From an uncultured Bacteroidales bacterium (GTDB lineage Bacteria > Bacteroidota > Bacteroidia > Bacteroidales > Paludibacteraceae), in the NCBI GenBank assembly GCA_903873355.1, contig CAIQOG010000134.1, forward strand, positions 1-5,939: 5,939 nt of DNA. Direction: 5' to 3'. A program made the position numbers and the translations under genes. Shown here one piece after another: positions 1 through 5,458 of this stretch (within the stretch, counting starts at the first letter, position 1; each line of letters begins with the position of its first letter). The notes under the pieces were generated by a model. It searched no databases. It was not told the DNA's origin and worked only from the letters and a program-made list of their open reading frames with translations.

Positions 1-101
1 AAATAAGTACGAAAAGTTCCAAAGTAAAAGTAGTGGTTATTCCGACTGATGAAGAATTCATGATTGCCTCTGATACACTGGTAATTCTTCAGAATTTATA
101 G
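1..101 (+). CDS. C-terminal fragment of a plus-strand protein, possibly ending in an RCK/TrkA-C-like domain
   Basis: An open frame enters from the left edge (codons start at position 3) and ends at TAG 99-101, giving 32 residues. The readable tail contains VKVVVIPTDEEFMIASDTLV and ends ILQNL. Its pattern is a hydrophobic strand, a P-T-D-E-E turn, then an x-x-S-D-T-L-V-I-L strand. This resembles the end of RCK_C/TrkA-C domains, which commonly close with a 'GDtLvvl' strand and occur in potassium channels and transporters. The fragment is too short for a firm family call. It is read as coding because the frame is open to the window edge, the composition is protein-like, and a strong terminator hairpin follows 21 bp after the stop. 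It converges on the small minus-strand ORF with only 2 bp between the two stops. The rest of the gene lies outside the window. Confidence 0.5.
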   Translation, partial: ISTKSSKVKVVVIPTDEEFMIASDTLVILQNL

Positions 102-103
102 AT

Positions 104-301
104 TTATCCCAATTCATATTTAAAAAAATAAGGCAGAACCTCATCGTCTGCCTTATTTTTTTTGCGGTTATATTGCTTCTTGCTTGCCATAACCTTTCGA
201 TAATTAATCGATTTCCCATGTGTCTGAATTTCTTCTTCGCGGCTCTGCTTTCGTGCCGCTTTTACCTGTTCCATTACGGAGTTCTTCTTTTTCTGTTTCA
301 T
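104..301 (-). CDS. Small basic protein with an internal terminator; candidate ArfA/BrfA-type ribosome-rescue factor
   Basis: A 65-residue, strongly basic ORF starts at ATG 301-299 and stops at TAA 106-104. The N-terminal part is a charged, probably helical segment (VMEQVKAARKQSREEEI, about 9-25). An HGKSINYRKV segment (28-37) and the basic cluster SKKQYNRKKNK (40-50) follow. The last residues, LPYFFKYELG, are more hydrophobic. The terminator hairpin at 122-162 covers codons 47-60 of this same frame. Its U-run falls at codons 58-60, so a terminated transcript would end before the stop codon. E. coli ArfA and B. subtilis BrfA share this arrangement and carry a basic KGKGSYxRKxKH-like cluster before the truncation point; similarity here is only in charge and layout. 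No separate TAnnTTTG promoter is visible in the 76 bp behind tsaE, so it is probably co-transcribed with tsaE. I recall similar short 'SKKxYxRK' proteins in Bacteroidota but cannot verify this. Gene reality is fairly likely; the function is an inference. Confidence 0.6.
   Translation of the reverse strand: MKQKKKNSVMEQVKAARKQSREEEIQTHGKSINYRKVMASKKQYNRKKNKADDEVLPYFFKYELG
122..162. terminator. Strong bidirectional intrinsic terminator, located inside the small ORF
   Basis: The arms 122-137 (A7 then TAAGGCAGA) and 147-162 (TCTGCCTTA then T7) are perfectly complementary over 16 bp, with a 9-nt loop (138-146). On the plus strand the T-run at 156-163 follows the GC-containing stem, so it would terminate the gene ending at 101. 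On the minus strand the complement of 128-122 gives U7, so it would also terminate the tsaE/small-ORF transcript. For the minus strand this happens before the stop codon at 106-104, which is the unusual point. Confidence 0.88.
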
Positions 302-377
302 TTAAATCATTTATAATTAGTACGCTGTGATTTTTTTACACGAAGCAAAAAAGCACTAATAACGCCGAAGGCAAATA

Positions 378-791
378 TCAATGAATAACAATTTGTCTTC
401 TCCCGTTTTCCACTTCTTCAATATCCACATTTACCAATGAGTCGGGTAGGATAGGGGCTATATTTTCCGACCATTCAATAAAACATAGATTCCCGCTGTA
501 CAAATATTCTTCAGCTCCTAAATCAAGTGCTTCCTGAATTTTCGTAATCCGGTAACAATCGAAATGATAAATAATCCGACCATCGGCTGCTTCATATTCA
601 TTAACTATTGAAAAGGTGGGAGAATTAACAGTTTCTTTCACACCCATCATTTCACAAATTGATTTTATGAAGGTAGTTTTACCTGCACCCATTTTTCCGT
701 TGAACGCAAAAACAGTTCGGTCACCAATTTGATCAATAAATTGTTGGGCAGTTCGATTTATAGTTTTTAGTGATTCTATTTCCAATCTCAT
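378..791 (-). CDS. tsaE: TsaE, ATPase subunit of the tRNA t6A37 threonylcarbamoyl-transfer complex
   Basis: TsaE (YjeE family) is the cytoplasmic P-loop ATPase that works with TsaB and TsaD to keep threonylcarbamoyl transfer to A37 of ANN-decoding tRNAs turning over. The 137-residue length is normal for this single-domain family. Visible motifs are the Walker A GKMGAGKT (residues 32-39), the family segment SPTFSIVNEY (57-66), HFDCYR (76-81) with the conserved Asp78, and FIEWSE (104-109) containing the Glu-Trp pair essential in characterised homologues. All key residues are present. The start at 791-789 gives the expected short N-terminal strand before the P-loop. A TAnnTTTG promoter lies about 65 bp upstream, so tsaE is probably transcribed separately from uvrC. 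The small basic ORF follows 76 bp downstream on the same strand. Confidence 0.95.
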   Translation of the reverse strand: MRLEIESLKTINRTAQQFIDQIGDRTVFAFNGKMGAGKTTFIKSICEMMGVKETVNSPTFSIVNEYEAADGRIIYHFDCYRITKIQEALDLGAEEYLYSGNLCFIEWSENIAPILPDSLVNVDIEEVENGRRQIVIH

Positions 792-856
792 AAATAATTT
801 CTATTACTAAATTTTAAGTTCGAATTTTGAGCTGTTTGGGGAACTGTATTTGTGTG

Positions 857-886
857 CAAAGATACGGCAAAAAATAAATACTCAAA
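857..886 (-). promoter_or_regulatory. Bacteroidota-type promoter for tsaE
   Basis: Read on the minus strand, a perfect -7 box TATCTTTG (864-857) is preceded, 18 bp upstream, by TTTG (886-883), which fits the -33 element. This matches the Bacteroidota housekeeping sigma consensus (TTTG, about 19-23 bp, TAnnTTTG). The predicted transcription start is near 850, leaving a leader of about 60 nt before the tsaE ATG. The promoter sits immediately beyond the uvrC stop codon and outside the uvrC coding region. It would drive tsaE and possibly the small basic ORF. Confidence 0.72.
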
Positions 887-888
887 TC

Positions 889-2706
889 TCAGGCCTTCAA
901 ATCACCTTTAAAATAGTTGTAAATAGTTGATGCTCTGCTACTTCCAACAACTTCAACAAGGTCGCTTAATTCAGCACTTCTAATTCGTTTTACGCTCTTG
1001 AAATATTTAATAAGGTCATTTTTTGTTTTTTCTCCAATTCCGGGTATTGTATCGAGTTCCGAAGCCACTTGTGTCTTGCTTCTCCTGTCCCGATGAAAGG
1101 AGATAGCAAATCGGTGAACTTCGTCCTGCATCGAAGCCAGCAACTTAAACAATGGGTCGTTAATTTTCAACCCAATTTCTTTTGGAGGAAATCCGAATAA
1201 TAATTCGCGTGTATGATGCTTACTGTCTTTTGCTAGCCCGGCAATTGGAATGTTAATCTGAAGTTCTTCTTCAATCACTTGCCGGATAACTTCCATTTGT
1301 CCAACTCCGCCATCGACTATTATCAAATCCGGCAGAGTTGACTCTTCATTTAATATACGACTGTAACGCCGCCTCACTACTTCTTTCATGGAAGCATAAT
1401 CATCAGGACCAACAACAGTCTTGATATTATACTTTCGATAATCTTTTTTGGATCGCTTTCCCTTTTTGAATACCACACAAGCTGCTACTGCATCGGTACC
1501 TGATATGTTGGAATTGTCAAAACACTCAATGGTTAATGGCGGTTTGTCCATGTGCAACAACTCTTGAATGCTTTTCATCATTTGCATGGCTCGCTGATCC
1601 GGATTAAGTTTTTCTTCCTGCTTCAGTTTATCCAGTTTATATTGTCTAACATTCTGTATAGCAAGCTCTAAGAGTTTTTTACGGTCGCCACGTTGTGGAA
1701 TAACTACTGTTGCATCCTTCAAATGGTAATTTATCTCAAACGGTACAACAATTTCCTTCGAATTACTTTGCAGGCGTTCACGAAGTTCAACTATAGCCAT
1801 CGAAAGCAGGTCTGCTTTGTCTTCATCCATGCGTTTTTTATATTCAATGGTATAGCCCTGAATAACACAACCTTTCGAAATGCGCAATATATTCACAAAA
1901 GCTGAATTTTCATTTTCATCGTACGCAAACACGTCCGTATTTTCAACCACTGTATTGGCAATAATAGATTTCGATTTATAGCTTTCAATCAAATCGTATT
2001 TTAATTTCAACAGATGGGCTTCTTCAAATTTATATTCCTTTGCCAGCTTTTGCATTTGGTCTAATAATAATTTGCTAATTTCATTTGCATCACCCCGTAT
2101 TATCTGACGAACCTGCTCTATGGTTTGTTTATATTCCGCTTCGGTTTCTTTTCCTTCACAGGCACCTTTGCATTTATGGATATGATATTGCAGACAAACT
2201 TTAAACTTTCCGGCTTCTATATTTTCTTTTGTTAGTGGTAACCTGCACGTACGAAGTGGAAATAATTCATGCACTATTTCTAAAATAGAATTGATGGTAT
2301 AGTTGGAACTGTACGGACCAAAGTACTGCGATCCGTTTTTAAATATATTCCTTGTTTTGAAAATTCGGGGAAAAGGTTCGTTGGTAATACAAATACTCGG
2401 ATACGTTTTGCCATCCTTCATTAATACATTATATCGCGGCTGATATTGTTTAATCAGATTGTTTTCGAGTAGGAGGGCATCTTCTTCAGTTTCAACAACT
2501 ATGTACTTTAAAGTTGCAATGTTTTTTACCAACACATTGGTTTTGCCCGAATCATGTAACTTGTTGAAATAGGAGCTAACCCGTTTCTTCAGATTCTTGG
2601 CTTTACCTACATAAATTATTTCATCGTTTACATTATAGTACTGGTAAACCCCCGGTTTGTCCGGCAGCGCATTTACCTGTTCTTTTAATGTGTTTGAAGT
2701 TTTCAT
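889..2706 (-). CDS. uvrC: UvrC, excinuclease ABC subunit C
   Basis: UvrC makes both the 3' and 5' incisions around DNA lesions delivered by UvrAB in nucleotide excision repair. The 605-residue length is standard, and all domains are present in order. The N-terminal GIY-YIG nuclease has GVY at 19-21, YVGKAKNLKKRV at 32-43 and the likely catalytic Glu81. A four-cysteine cluster (Cys154, 171, 179, 183) lies where characterised UvrC proteins bind an iron-sulfur cluster. A UVR helical segment for UvrB contact spans about 208-245. The RNase H-like C-terminal nuclease has ECFDNSN (Asp397), IIVDGG (Asp465) and DEVHRFA (His531), matching the D-D-H catalytic set. A tandem helix-hairpin-helix DNA-binding region beginning near DTIPGIGEKT occupies about 550-605. 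No residue loss or frameshift is seen. No clear TAnnTTTG box lies between mnmG and uvrC, so uvrC may be read from the mnmG promoter. Its leader contains the repeat arm next to the parS-like sites. Confidence 0.97.
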   Translation of the reverse strand: MKTSNTLKEQVNALPDKPGVYQYYNVNDEIIYVGKAKNLKKRVSSYFNKLHDSGKTNVLVKNIATLKYIVVETEEDALLLENNLIKQYQPRYNVLMKDGKTYPSICITNEPFPRIFKTRNIFKNGSQYFGPYSSNYTINSILEIVHELFPLRTCRLPLTKENIEAGKFKVCLQYHIHKCKGACEGKETEAEYKQTIEQVRQIIRGDANEISKLLLDQMQKLAKEYKFEEAHLLKLKYDLIESYKSKSIIANTVVENTDVFAYDENENSAFVNILRISKGCVIQGYTIEYKKRMDEDKADLLSMAIVELRERLQSNSKEIVVPFEINYHLKDATVVIPQRGDRKKLLELAIQNVRQYKLDKLKQEEKLNPDQRAMQMMKSIQELLHMDKPPLTIECFDNSNISGTDAVAACVVFKKGKRSKKDYRKYNIKTVVGPDDYASMKEVVRRRYSRILNEESTLPDLIIVDGGVGQMEVIRQVIEEELQINIPIAGLAKDSKHHTRELLFGFPPKEIGLKINDPLFKLLASMQDEVHRFAISFHRDRRSKTQVASELDTIPGIGEKTKNDLIKYFKSVKRIRSAELSDLVEVVGSSRASTIYNYFKGDLKA

Positions 2707-2720
2707 AACCCCTAACCCCT
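2707..2720. repeat. Tandem AACCCCT duplication directly before the uvrC start
   Basis: Two exact copies of AACCCCT (2707-2713 and 2714-2720) abut the uvrC ATG. On the uvrC mRNA they read AGGGGTT twice. The more distant AGGGG sits 9 nt before the ATG, where a Shine-Dalgarno sequence would lie, and it is a weak match to one. The second copy is also part of the left arm of the larger inverted repeat. Confidence 0.6.
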
Positions 2721-2751
2721 AAAGGGGAATAATAGATTTGTTTTTTAGTTT

Positions 2752-2767
2752 TGTTCCACGTGGAACA
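2752..2767. promoter_or_regulatory. parS-like ParB binding site 1
   Basis: TGTTCCACGTGGAACA is a perfect 16-bp palindrome, extending to 18 bp at 2751-2768 with flanking T and A. It matches the chromosomal parS consensus TGTTNCACGTGAAACA except for one base in the right half, a change that restores perfect symmetry with the left half. ParB dimers nucleate on such sites and spread to form the segregation complex with ParA. The site is intergenic between uvrC and mnmG, and parS sites are commonly found near gidA/mnmG and the origin. Confidence 0.78.
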
Positions 2768-2785
2768 AGTATTGTTTTGTTGTAT

Positions 2786-2801
2786 TGTTTCACGTGGAAC
2801 A
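2786..2801. promoter_or_regulatory. parS-like ParB binding site 2
   Basis: TGTTTCACGTGGAACA is a second CACGTG-centred site, 34 bp centre to centre from the first. Its left half is the canonical TGTTTCAC and its right half matches site 1, so one base pair breaks the symmetry (T2790 against G2797). Two such 16-mers in 50 bp are very unlikely by chance, which supports a functional ParB-loading site over a random palindrome. Confidence 0.75.
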
Positions 2802-2834
2802 TTCTTATTCCCCTTTATGGGTTAGCGGGCATCT

Positions 2835-4709
2835 CTATCTCCCTAATAACACCAACAATATATTTACATCGCTGGGCGAAATACCCGGAATGCGGCTTGC
2901 CTGCCCAATGTTTTCGGGATCTATCTTTGTCAGTTTTTGACGCGCTTCGGTGGATAAGGATTGAATACTGTTGTAGTCAATACGTCCACGAATGTTGATG
3001 TGTTCTAACCGTTGAAGCTTTTCAGCGATTAATTTTTCCCGTTCAATATAGCCTTCGTACTTTAAAAGCACTTCTGTAGCTTCGATTATTTCTTCTTTTC
3101 GGTTGCCAATTTCATTGATTTTAATCTTCAGAGCAGGAACAGCCTCAGCGAGCATTTCAATTCCAAGCTGAGGACGTAATACCAAATCACTCAATTTGCA
3201 GCCATGTTTTAATTCGGAAGAATCATTTGCAGCCAGAAAATCATTGATTGCAGCAGGTTTGATTGATTCGTTTTTGATGAAATCAGTCAAAATAGCCTGT
3301 GCTTCTTTTTTTGTCTGCAACTGATTGTGGCGGTTTTGAGTAGCTAAACCAATAGCATATCCTTTTTCAGTCAGGCGCATATCTGCATCATCCTGTCGGA
3401 GAATAAGTCGATATTCGGCACGGGATGTAAACATGCGATATGGTTCATCAACTCCTTTTGTTACGAGGTCGTCAATCAAAACGCCAATATAAGCTTCATT
3501 CCGGGCGAGGGTAAATTCATTCCCTCCGTGACAATTAATATGGGCATTTATTCCGGCAATCAATCCTTGTCCACCAGCTTCTTCATATCCGGTGGTTCCG
3601 TTTATCTGTCCGGCAAAGAAAAGGTTTTTAATTTTCTTTGTCTCAAGTGTGTGTTTTAATTGAGTAGGATCGAAGAAATCATATTCAATGGCATAACCCG
3701 GGCGATAAAGCTGTGCGTTTTCCAACCCGGTAACGGTATGAATAGCATCAATCTGAACCTGCAGTGGGAGCGAGGACGAAAAACCATTCAAATAGTATTC
3801 CTGCGAGTCGACTCCTTCGGGTTCAAGGAATAACTGGTGCGAAAGTTTATCGGCAAAAGTGATTATTTTTGTTTCTATACTGGGGCAATAACGCGGGCCT
3901 ATACTCTGGATTTGTCCGTTGTAAAGAGGAGAATCTGATAATCCTTTCCGCAATTCTTCATGAGTTGTTTCATTGGTATAAGTTATCCAGCAACTACGTT
4001 GTGTTAGTTCCCGTTTGGCATCTTCCAGAAATGAGAATTTATGAAAGTCATTTTCTCCGATTTGCTCGGACATTTTTGTGAAATCAATGGTACGACCATC
4101 TATCCGGCATGGAGTACCCGTTTTCATTCTATCTGAGATGAAACCGATAGATTTTAGCTGTTCGGTAATGCCAAACGATGCAGGTTCTGAAACACGACCA
4201 CCGCTTAATTGATTTTTACCGAAATGCATAAGTCCTCCAAGGAATGTTCCTGCGGTGAGGACGACTGATTTGGCTATCATTTCAACTCCAAGAGCTGTGA
4301 TGACTCCGGTTACTGCTCCGTTTTTGAAAGTAAGTTGTTTGACAGTATCCTGCCAGATATAGAGATTGGGTGTGTTCGATACGGTATGTACCCACTGTTT
4401 GATAAATTCCAGTCGGTCACTTTGGGAGCGTGGACTCCACATTGCAGGGCCTTTAGAGCGGTTAAGCATGCGAAACTGTATGGCAGAGCGGTCAGTAATA
4501 ATACCCATCTGGCCACCAAGTGCATCAATTTCGCGCACAATCTGACCTTTGGCAATACCACCAACAGCTGGGTTACAACTCATCTGACCAATTTTATTCA
4601 TGTCCATAGTGATGAGCAAGGTCTTTGAACCCATATTGGCGGCAGCACATGCTGCTTCATTGCCGGCATGACCGGCACCGATCACAATTATATCGTATTT
4701 GAAATCCAT
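2835..4709 (-). CDS. mnmG: MnmG (GidA), tRNA uridine-34 5-carboxymethylaminomethyl-modifying enzyme
   Basis: MnmG is the FAD-dependent partner of the GTPase MnmE. Together they install the cmnm5 group on wobble U34 of certain tRNAs, using methylene-tetrahydrofolate and glycine. The 624-residue protein has the usual length. It shows the FAD-binding GAGHAGNEAA (residues 11-20), the family block SCNPAVGGIAKGQIVREID (about 44-62), GTFLGG, the flavin-contacting GYEEAGGQGLIAGINA, and the conserved YRMFTSRAEYRLILRQDNAD-type block, here with QDDAD. A helical C-terminal domain for MnmE and tRNA contact ends in RIPGISPSDVNILLVLL. Nothing is truncated. The ATG at 4709-4707 gives the short MDFKYDIIVIG lead expected before the dinucleotide fold. 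A TAnnTTTG box lies about 85 bp upstream. mnmE is not in the window. Downstream on the same strand are the parS-type sites and uvrC. Confidence 0.97.
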   Translation of the reverse strand: MDFKYDIIVIGAGHAGNEAACAAANMGSKTLLITMDMNKIGQMSCNPAVGGIAKGQIVREIDALGGQMGIITDRSAIQFRMLNRSKGPAMWSPRSQSDRLEFIKQWVHTVSNTPNLYIWQDTVKQLTFKNGAVTGVITALGVEMIAKSVVLTAGTFLGGLMHFGKNQLSGGRVSEPASFGITEQLKSIGFISDRMKTGTPCRIDGRTIDFTKMSEQIGENDFHKFSFLEDAKRELTQRSCWITYTNETTHEELRKGLSDSPLYNGQIQSIGPRYCPSIETKIITFADKLSHQLFLEPEGVDSQEYYLNGFSSSLPLQVQIDAIHTVTGLENAQLYRPGYAIEYDFFDPTQLKHTLETKKIKNLFFAGQINGTTGYEEAGGQGLIAGINAHINCHGGNEFTLARNEAYIGVLIDDLVTKGVDEPYRMFTSRAEYRLILRQDDADMRLTEKGYAIGLATQNRHNQLQTKKEAQAILTDFIKNESIKPAAINDFLAANDSSELKHGCKLSDLVLRPQLGIEMLAEAVPALKIKINEIGNRKEEIIEATEVLLKYEGYIEREKLIAEKLQRLEHINIRGRIDYNSIQSLSTEARQKLTKIDPENIGQASRIPGISPSDVNILLVLLGR

Positions 4710-4716
4710 TTTTATA

Positions 4717-4750
4717 TTTACTTATTAACAATTTAGCATTTATAAGTAAA
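4717..4750. repeat. 9-bp inverted repeat in the mnmG leader
   Basis: TTTACTTAT (4717-4725) and ATAAGTAAA (4742-4750) are perfect inverted copies with a 16-nt spacer. In mnmG mRNA they would form an AU-rich stem ending 7 nt before the ATG. It could be a weak leader structure, but in such AT-rich sequence a chance origin is quite possible. Confidence 0.35.
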
Positions 4751-4793
4751 CTGATTCTAATAACAGATACTTTATTGCTAATGTTTTGGACTG

Positions 4794-4801
4794 CAAAGTT
4801 A
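4794..4801 (-). promoter_or_regulatory. Bacteroidota-type -7 box for mnmG
   Basis: Read on the minus strand the box is TAACTTTG followed by CA, very like the tsaE promoter (TATCTTTG followed by CA). No clear TTTG -33 element is seen at the usual distance, so the call rests on the -7 box and position. The start of transcription would be near 4788, giving a leader of roughly 80 nt that includes the 4717-4750 inverted repeat. Confidence 0.55.
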
Positions 4802-4822
4802 TAAAATTGAACTGAATTTATC

Positions 4823-4834
4823 ATTAGTACTAAT
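4823..4834. promoter_or_regulatory. 12-bp palindrome upstream of the mnmG promoter, possible operator
   Basis: ATTAGTACTAAT is a perfect 12-bp palindrome starting 22 bp upstream of the mnmG -7 box, so it overlaps or lies just upstream of the expected -33 position. A dimeric regulator could bind there. There is no direct evidence, and the AT-rich background weakens the case. Confidence 0.3.
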
Positions 4835-5049
4835 TTGTTTAGTTTATAATTAGTAAATGTAATTACAATATATCATTTGAAACAGGGTTTTTTAAAAGAA
4901 TATTGGAGTAAATGGAAAAAAATACAAATCCTAAAGTGATGAAATCCGCTATATAAAGATACAGATTGTAGGATAACAAAATTTTATGCCGTGATTGAAC
5001 AAAATCTCTAATTTGAGGTTATAAATAAATTAAATCAAAACACAATTTT

Positions 5050-5415
5050 ATGGACGGATACGAATCGAACAGACGGGATTTTCTAAAGAAGTTAGGACTT
5101 ATTGCAGGCGGTGCAGCACTTTCTGCTACTGGTGTAAATGGTGTTGCTGAATTAATTACCGAGAAGAAGGATAGTTTTACGCTTACTAAGGAGCAAGGTG
5201 TGTTTGCCAAAAAATATGAAAAATGGCTGAAAGAGTTTCACGCTATGGCTAAGTTTCAGGTTACCGATCGTGAACATATTGAAAATAATAAGAAATTGGT
5301 AGCATTATCGGAAGAAGCTAAAGTTTGGCAAAAAGAATTGATAGAGCACATGAAGGATGAGAATTTTGCCCGTTATTTTATGGTACTGACAGAGAAGGTT
5401 ACTAAAACCATCTAA
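5050..5415 (+). CDS. Small protein with a twin-arginine (Tat) signal sequence, function unknown
   Basis: This 121-residue protein starts MDGYESNRRDFLKKLG. The twin arginines (8-9) followed by D-F-L-K match the Tat pattern (S/T)RRxFLK, and a weakly hydrophobic Gly/Ala-rich stretch LGLIAGGAALSATGV (15-29) follows. There is no lipobox cysteine and no clear AxA cleavage site, so the segment could be cleaved or kept as an anchor. The mature part (about 34-121) is charged, predicted mostly helical, and lacks cysteines or recognisable cofactor motifs. Export through Tat usually implies a folded or cofactor-bearing protein or a complex with one; nothing here identifies a partner. The upstream 340 bp is non-coding. 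Downstream it converges on asd across a hairpin terminator. The ATG at 5050 is the natural start because it places the RR motif at the usual N-terminal distance. I do not recognise a named family. Confidence 0.8.
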   Translation: MDGYESNRRDFLKKLGLIAGGAALSATGVNGVAELITEKKDSFTLTKEQGVFAKKYEKWLKEFHAMAKFQVTDREHIENNKKLVALSEEAKVWQKELIEHMKDENFARYFMVLTEKVTKTI

Positions 5416-5418
5416 CAT

Positions 5419-5454
5419 ATTTACTATTTAGTCATTTGCCATTTACTATTTTAA
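5419..5454. repeat. Imperfect heptamer tandem repeat (ATTTACT-like)
   Basis: Five consecutive units begin with ATTT: ATTTACT (5419-5425), ATTTAGTC (5426-5433), ATTTGCC (5434-5440), ATTTACT (5441-5447) and ATTTTAA (5448-5454). The 11-mer ATTTACTATTT occurs twice, 22 bp apart. The array lies between the Tat-signal gene stop and the terminator. It resembles short degenerate heptamer arrays of intergenic DNA; no function is visible. Confidence 0.5.
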
Positions 5455-5458
5455 TATT

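Larger units (their letters stand above)
2712..2825. repeat. 21-bp inverted repeat (REP-like) enclosing two parS-type sites
   Basis: The left arm at 2712-2732 and the right arm at 2805-2825 are inverted copies matching at 20 of 21 positions. The one difference is G versus T in the CCCC-TTTA-GGGG core of the right arm. The left arm itself contains the palindrome CCCCTAAAGGGG (2716-2727). The 72-bp interior holds both CACGTG-centred palindromes. The element fills nearly the whole gap between mnmG and uvrC. From memory, CCCCTAAAGGGG-type intergenic repeats are frequent in some Bacteroidota genomes, so this may be one member of a dispersed family. Alternatives are a long-range RNA hairpin or a terminator or attenuator between mnmG and uvrC, but no U-run follows the stem. 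Confidence 0.7.
4710..5049. other. 340-bp divergent intergenic region
   Basis: This AT-rich region separates the divergent mnmG and Tat-signal genes. Supported contents are the mnmG leader inverted repeat (4717-4750), the mnmG -7 box (4794-4801) and the palindrome at 4823-4834. From about 4840 to 5049 I see no gene, tRNA or hairpin. For the plus-strand gene at 5050 I find no exact TAnnTTTG; the nearest are TAATTTG at 5009-5015 and TATCATTTG at 4871-4879, each off by one base in spacing. Confidence 0.6.

Noticed and set aside
302..377. Possible promoter or terminator between tsaE and the small ORF
   Set aside because: No TAnnTTTG box is present, and the only hairpin (GCC-TTC-GGC near 364-372) is three base pairs with no U-run.
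1693..1905. Plus-strand open frame of 70 codons inside uvrC
   Set aside because: It lies wholly antisense to the conserved uvrC coding sequence and its translation has no recognisable protein features.
2949..2957. GGTGGATAA, resembling a DnaA box, and a similar TTATCCAGC at 3983-3991
   Set aside because: Both are isolated, imperfect and inside mnmG coding sequence. There is no cluster of boxes or AT-rich unwinding region beside them, so no replication origin is called.
2738..2998. Plus-strand open frame running from the parS region into mnmG
   Set aside because: It runs through the palindromic intergenic element and antisense to the mnmG 3' end. It has no supported start signal or family pattern.
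3869..4081. Plus-strand open frame of 70 codons inside mnmG
   Set aside because: It is antisense to the conserved mnmG middle region and shows no independent evidence of coding.
4310..4628. Two overlapping open frames (one on each strand) within mnmG
   Set aside because: Both are out-of-frame shadows of the conserved FAD-binding part of mnmG.
5019..5210. Minus-strand open frame covering the start of the Tat-signal gene
   Set aside because: The plus-strand frame has a coherent Tat signal, while the opposite frame has no recognisable features.
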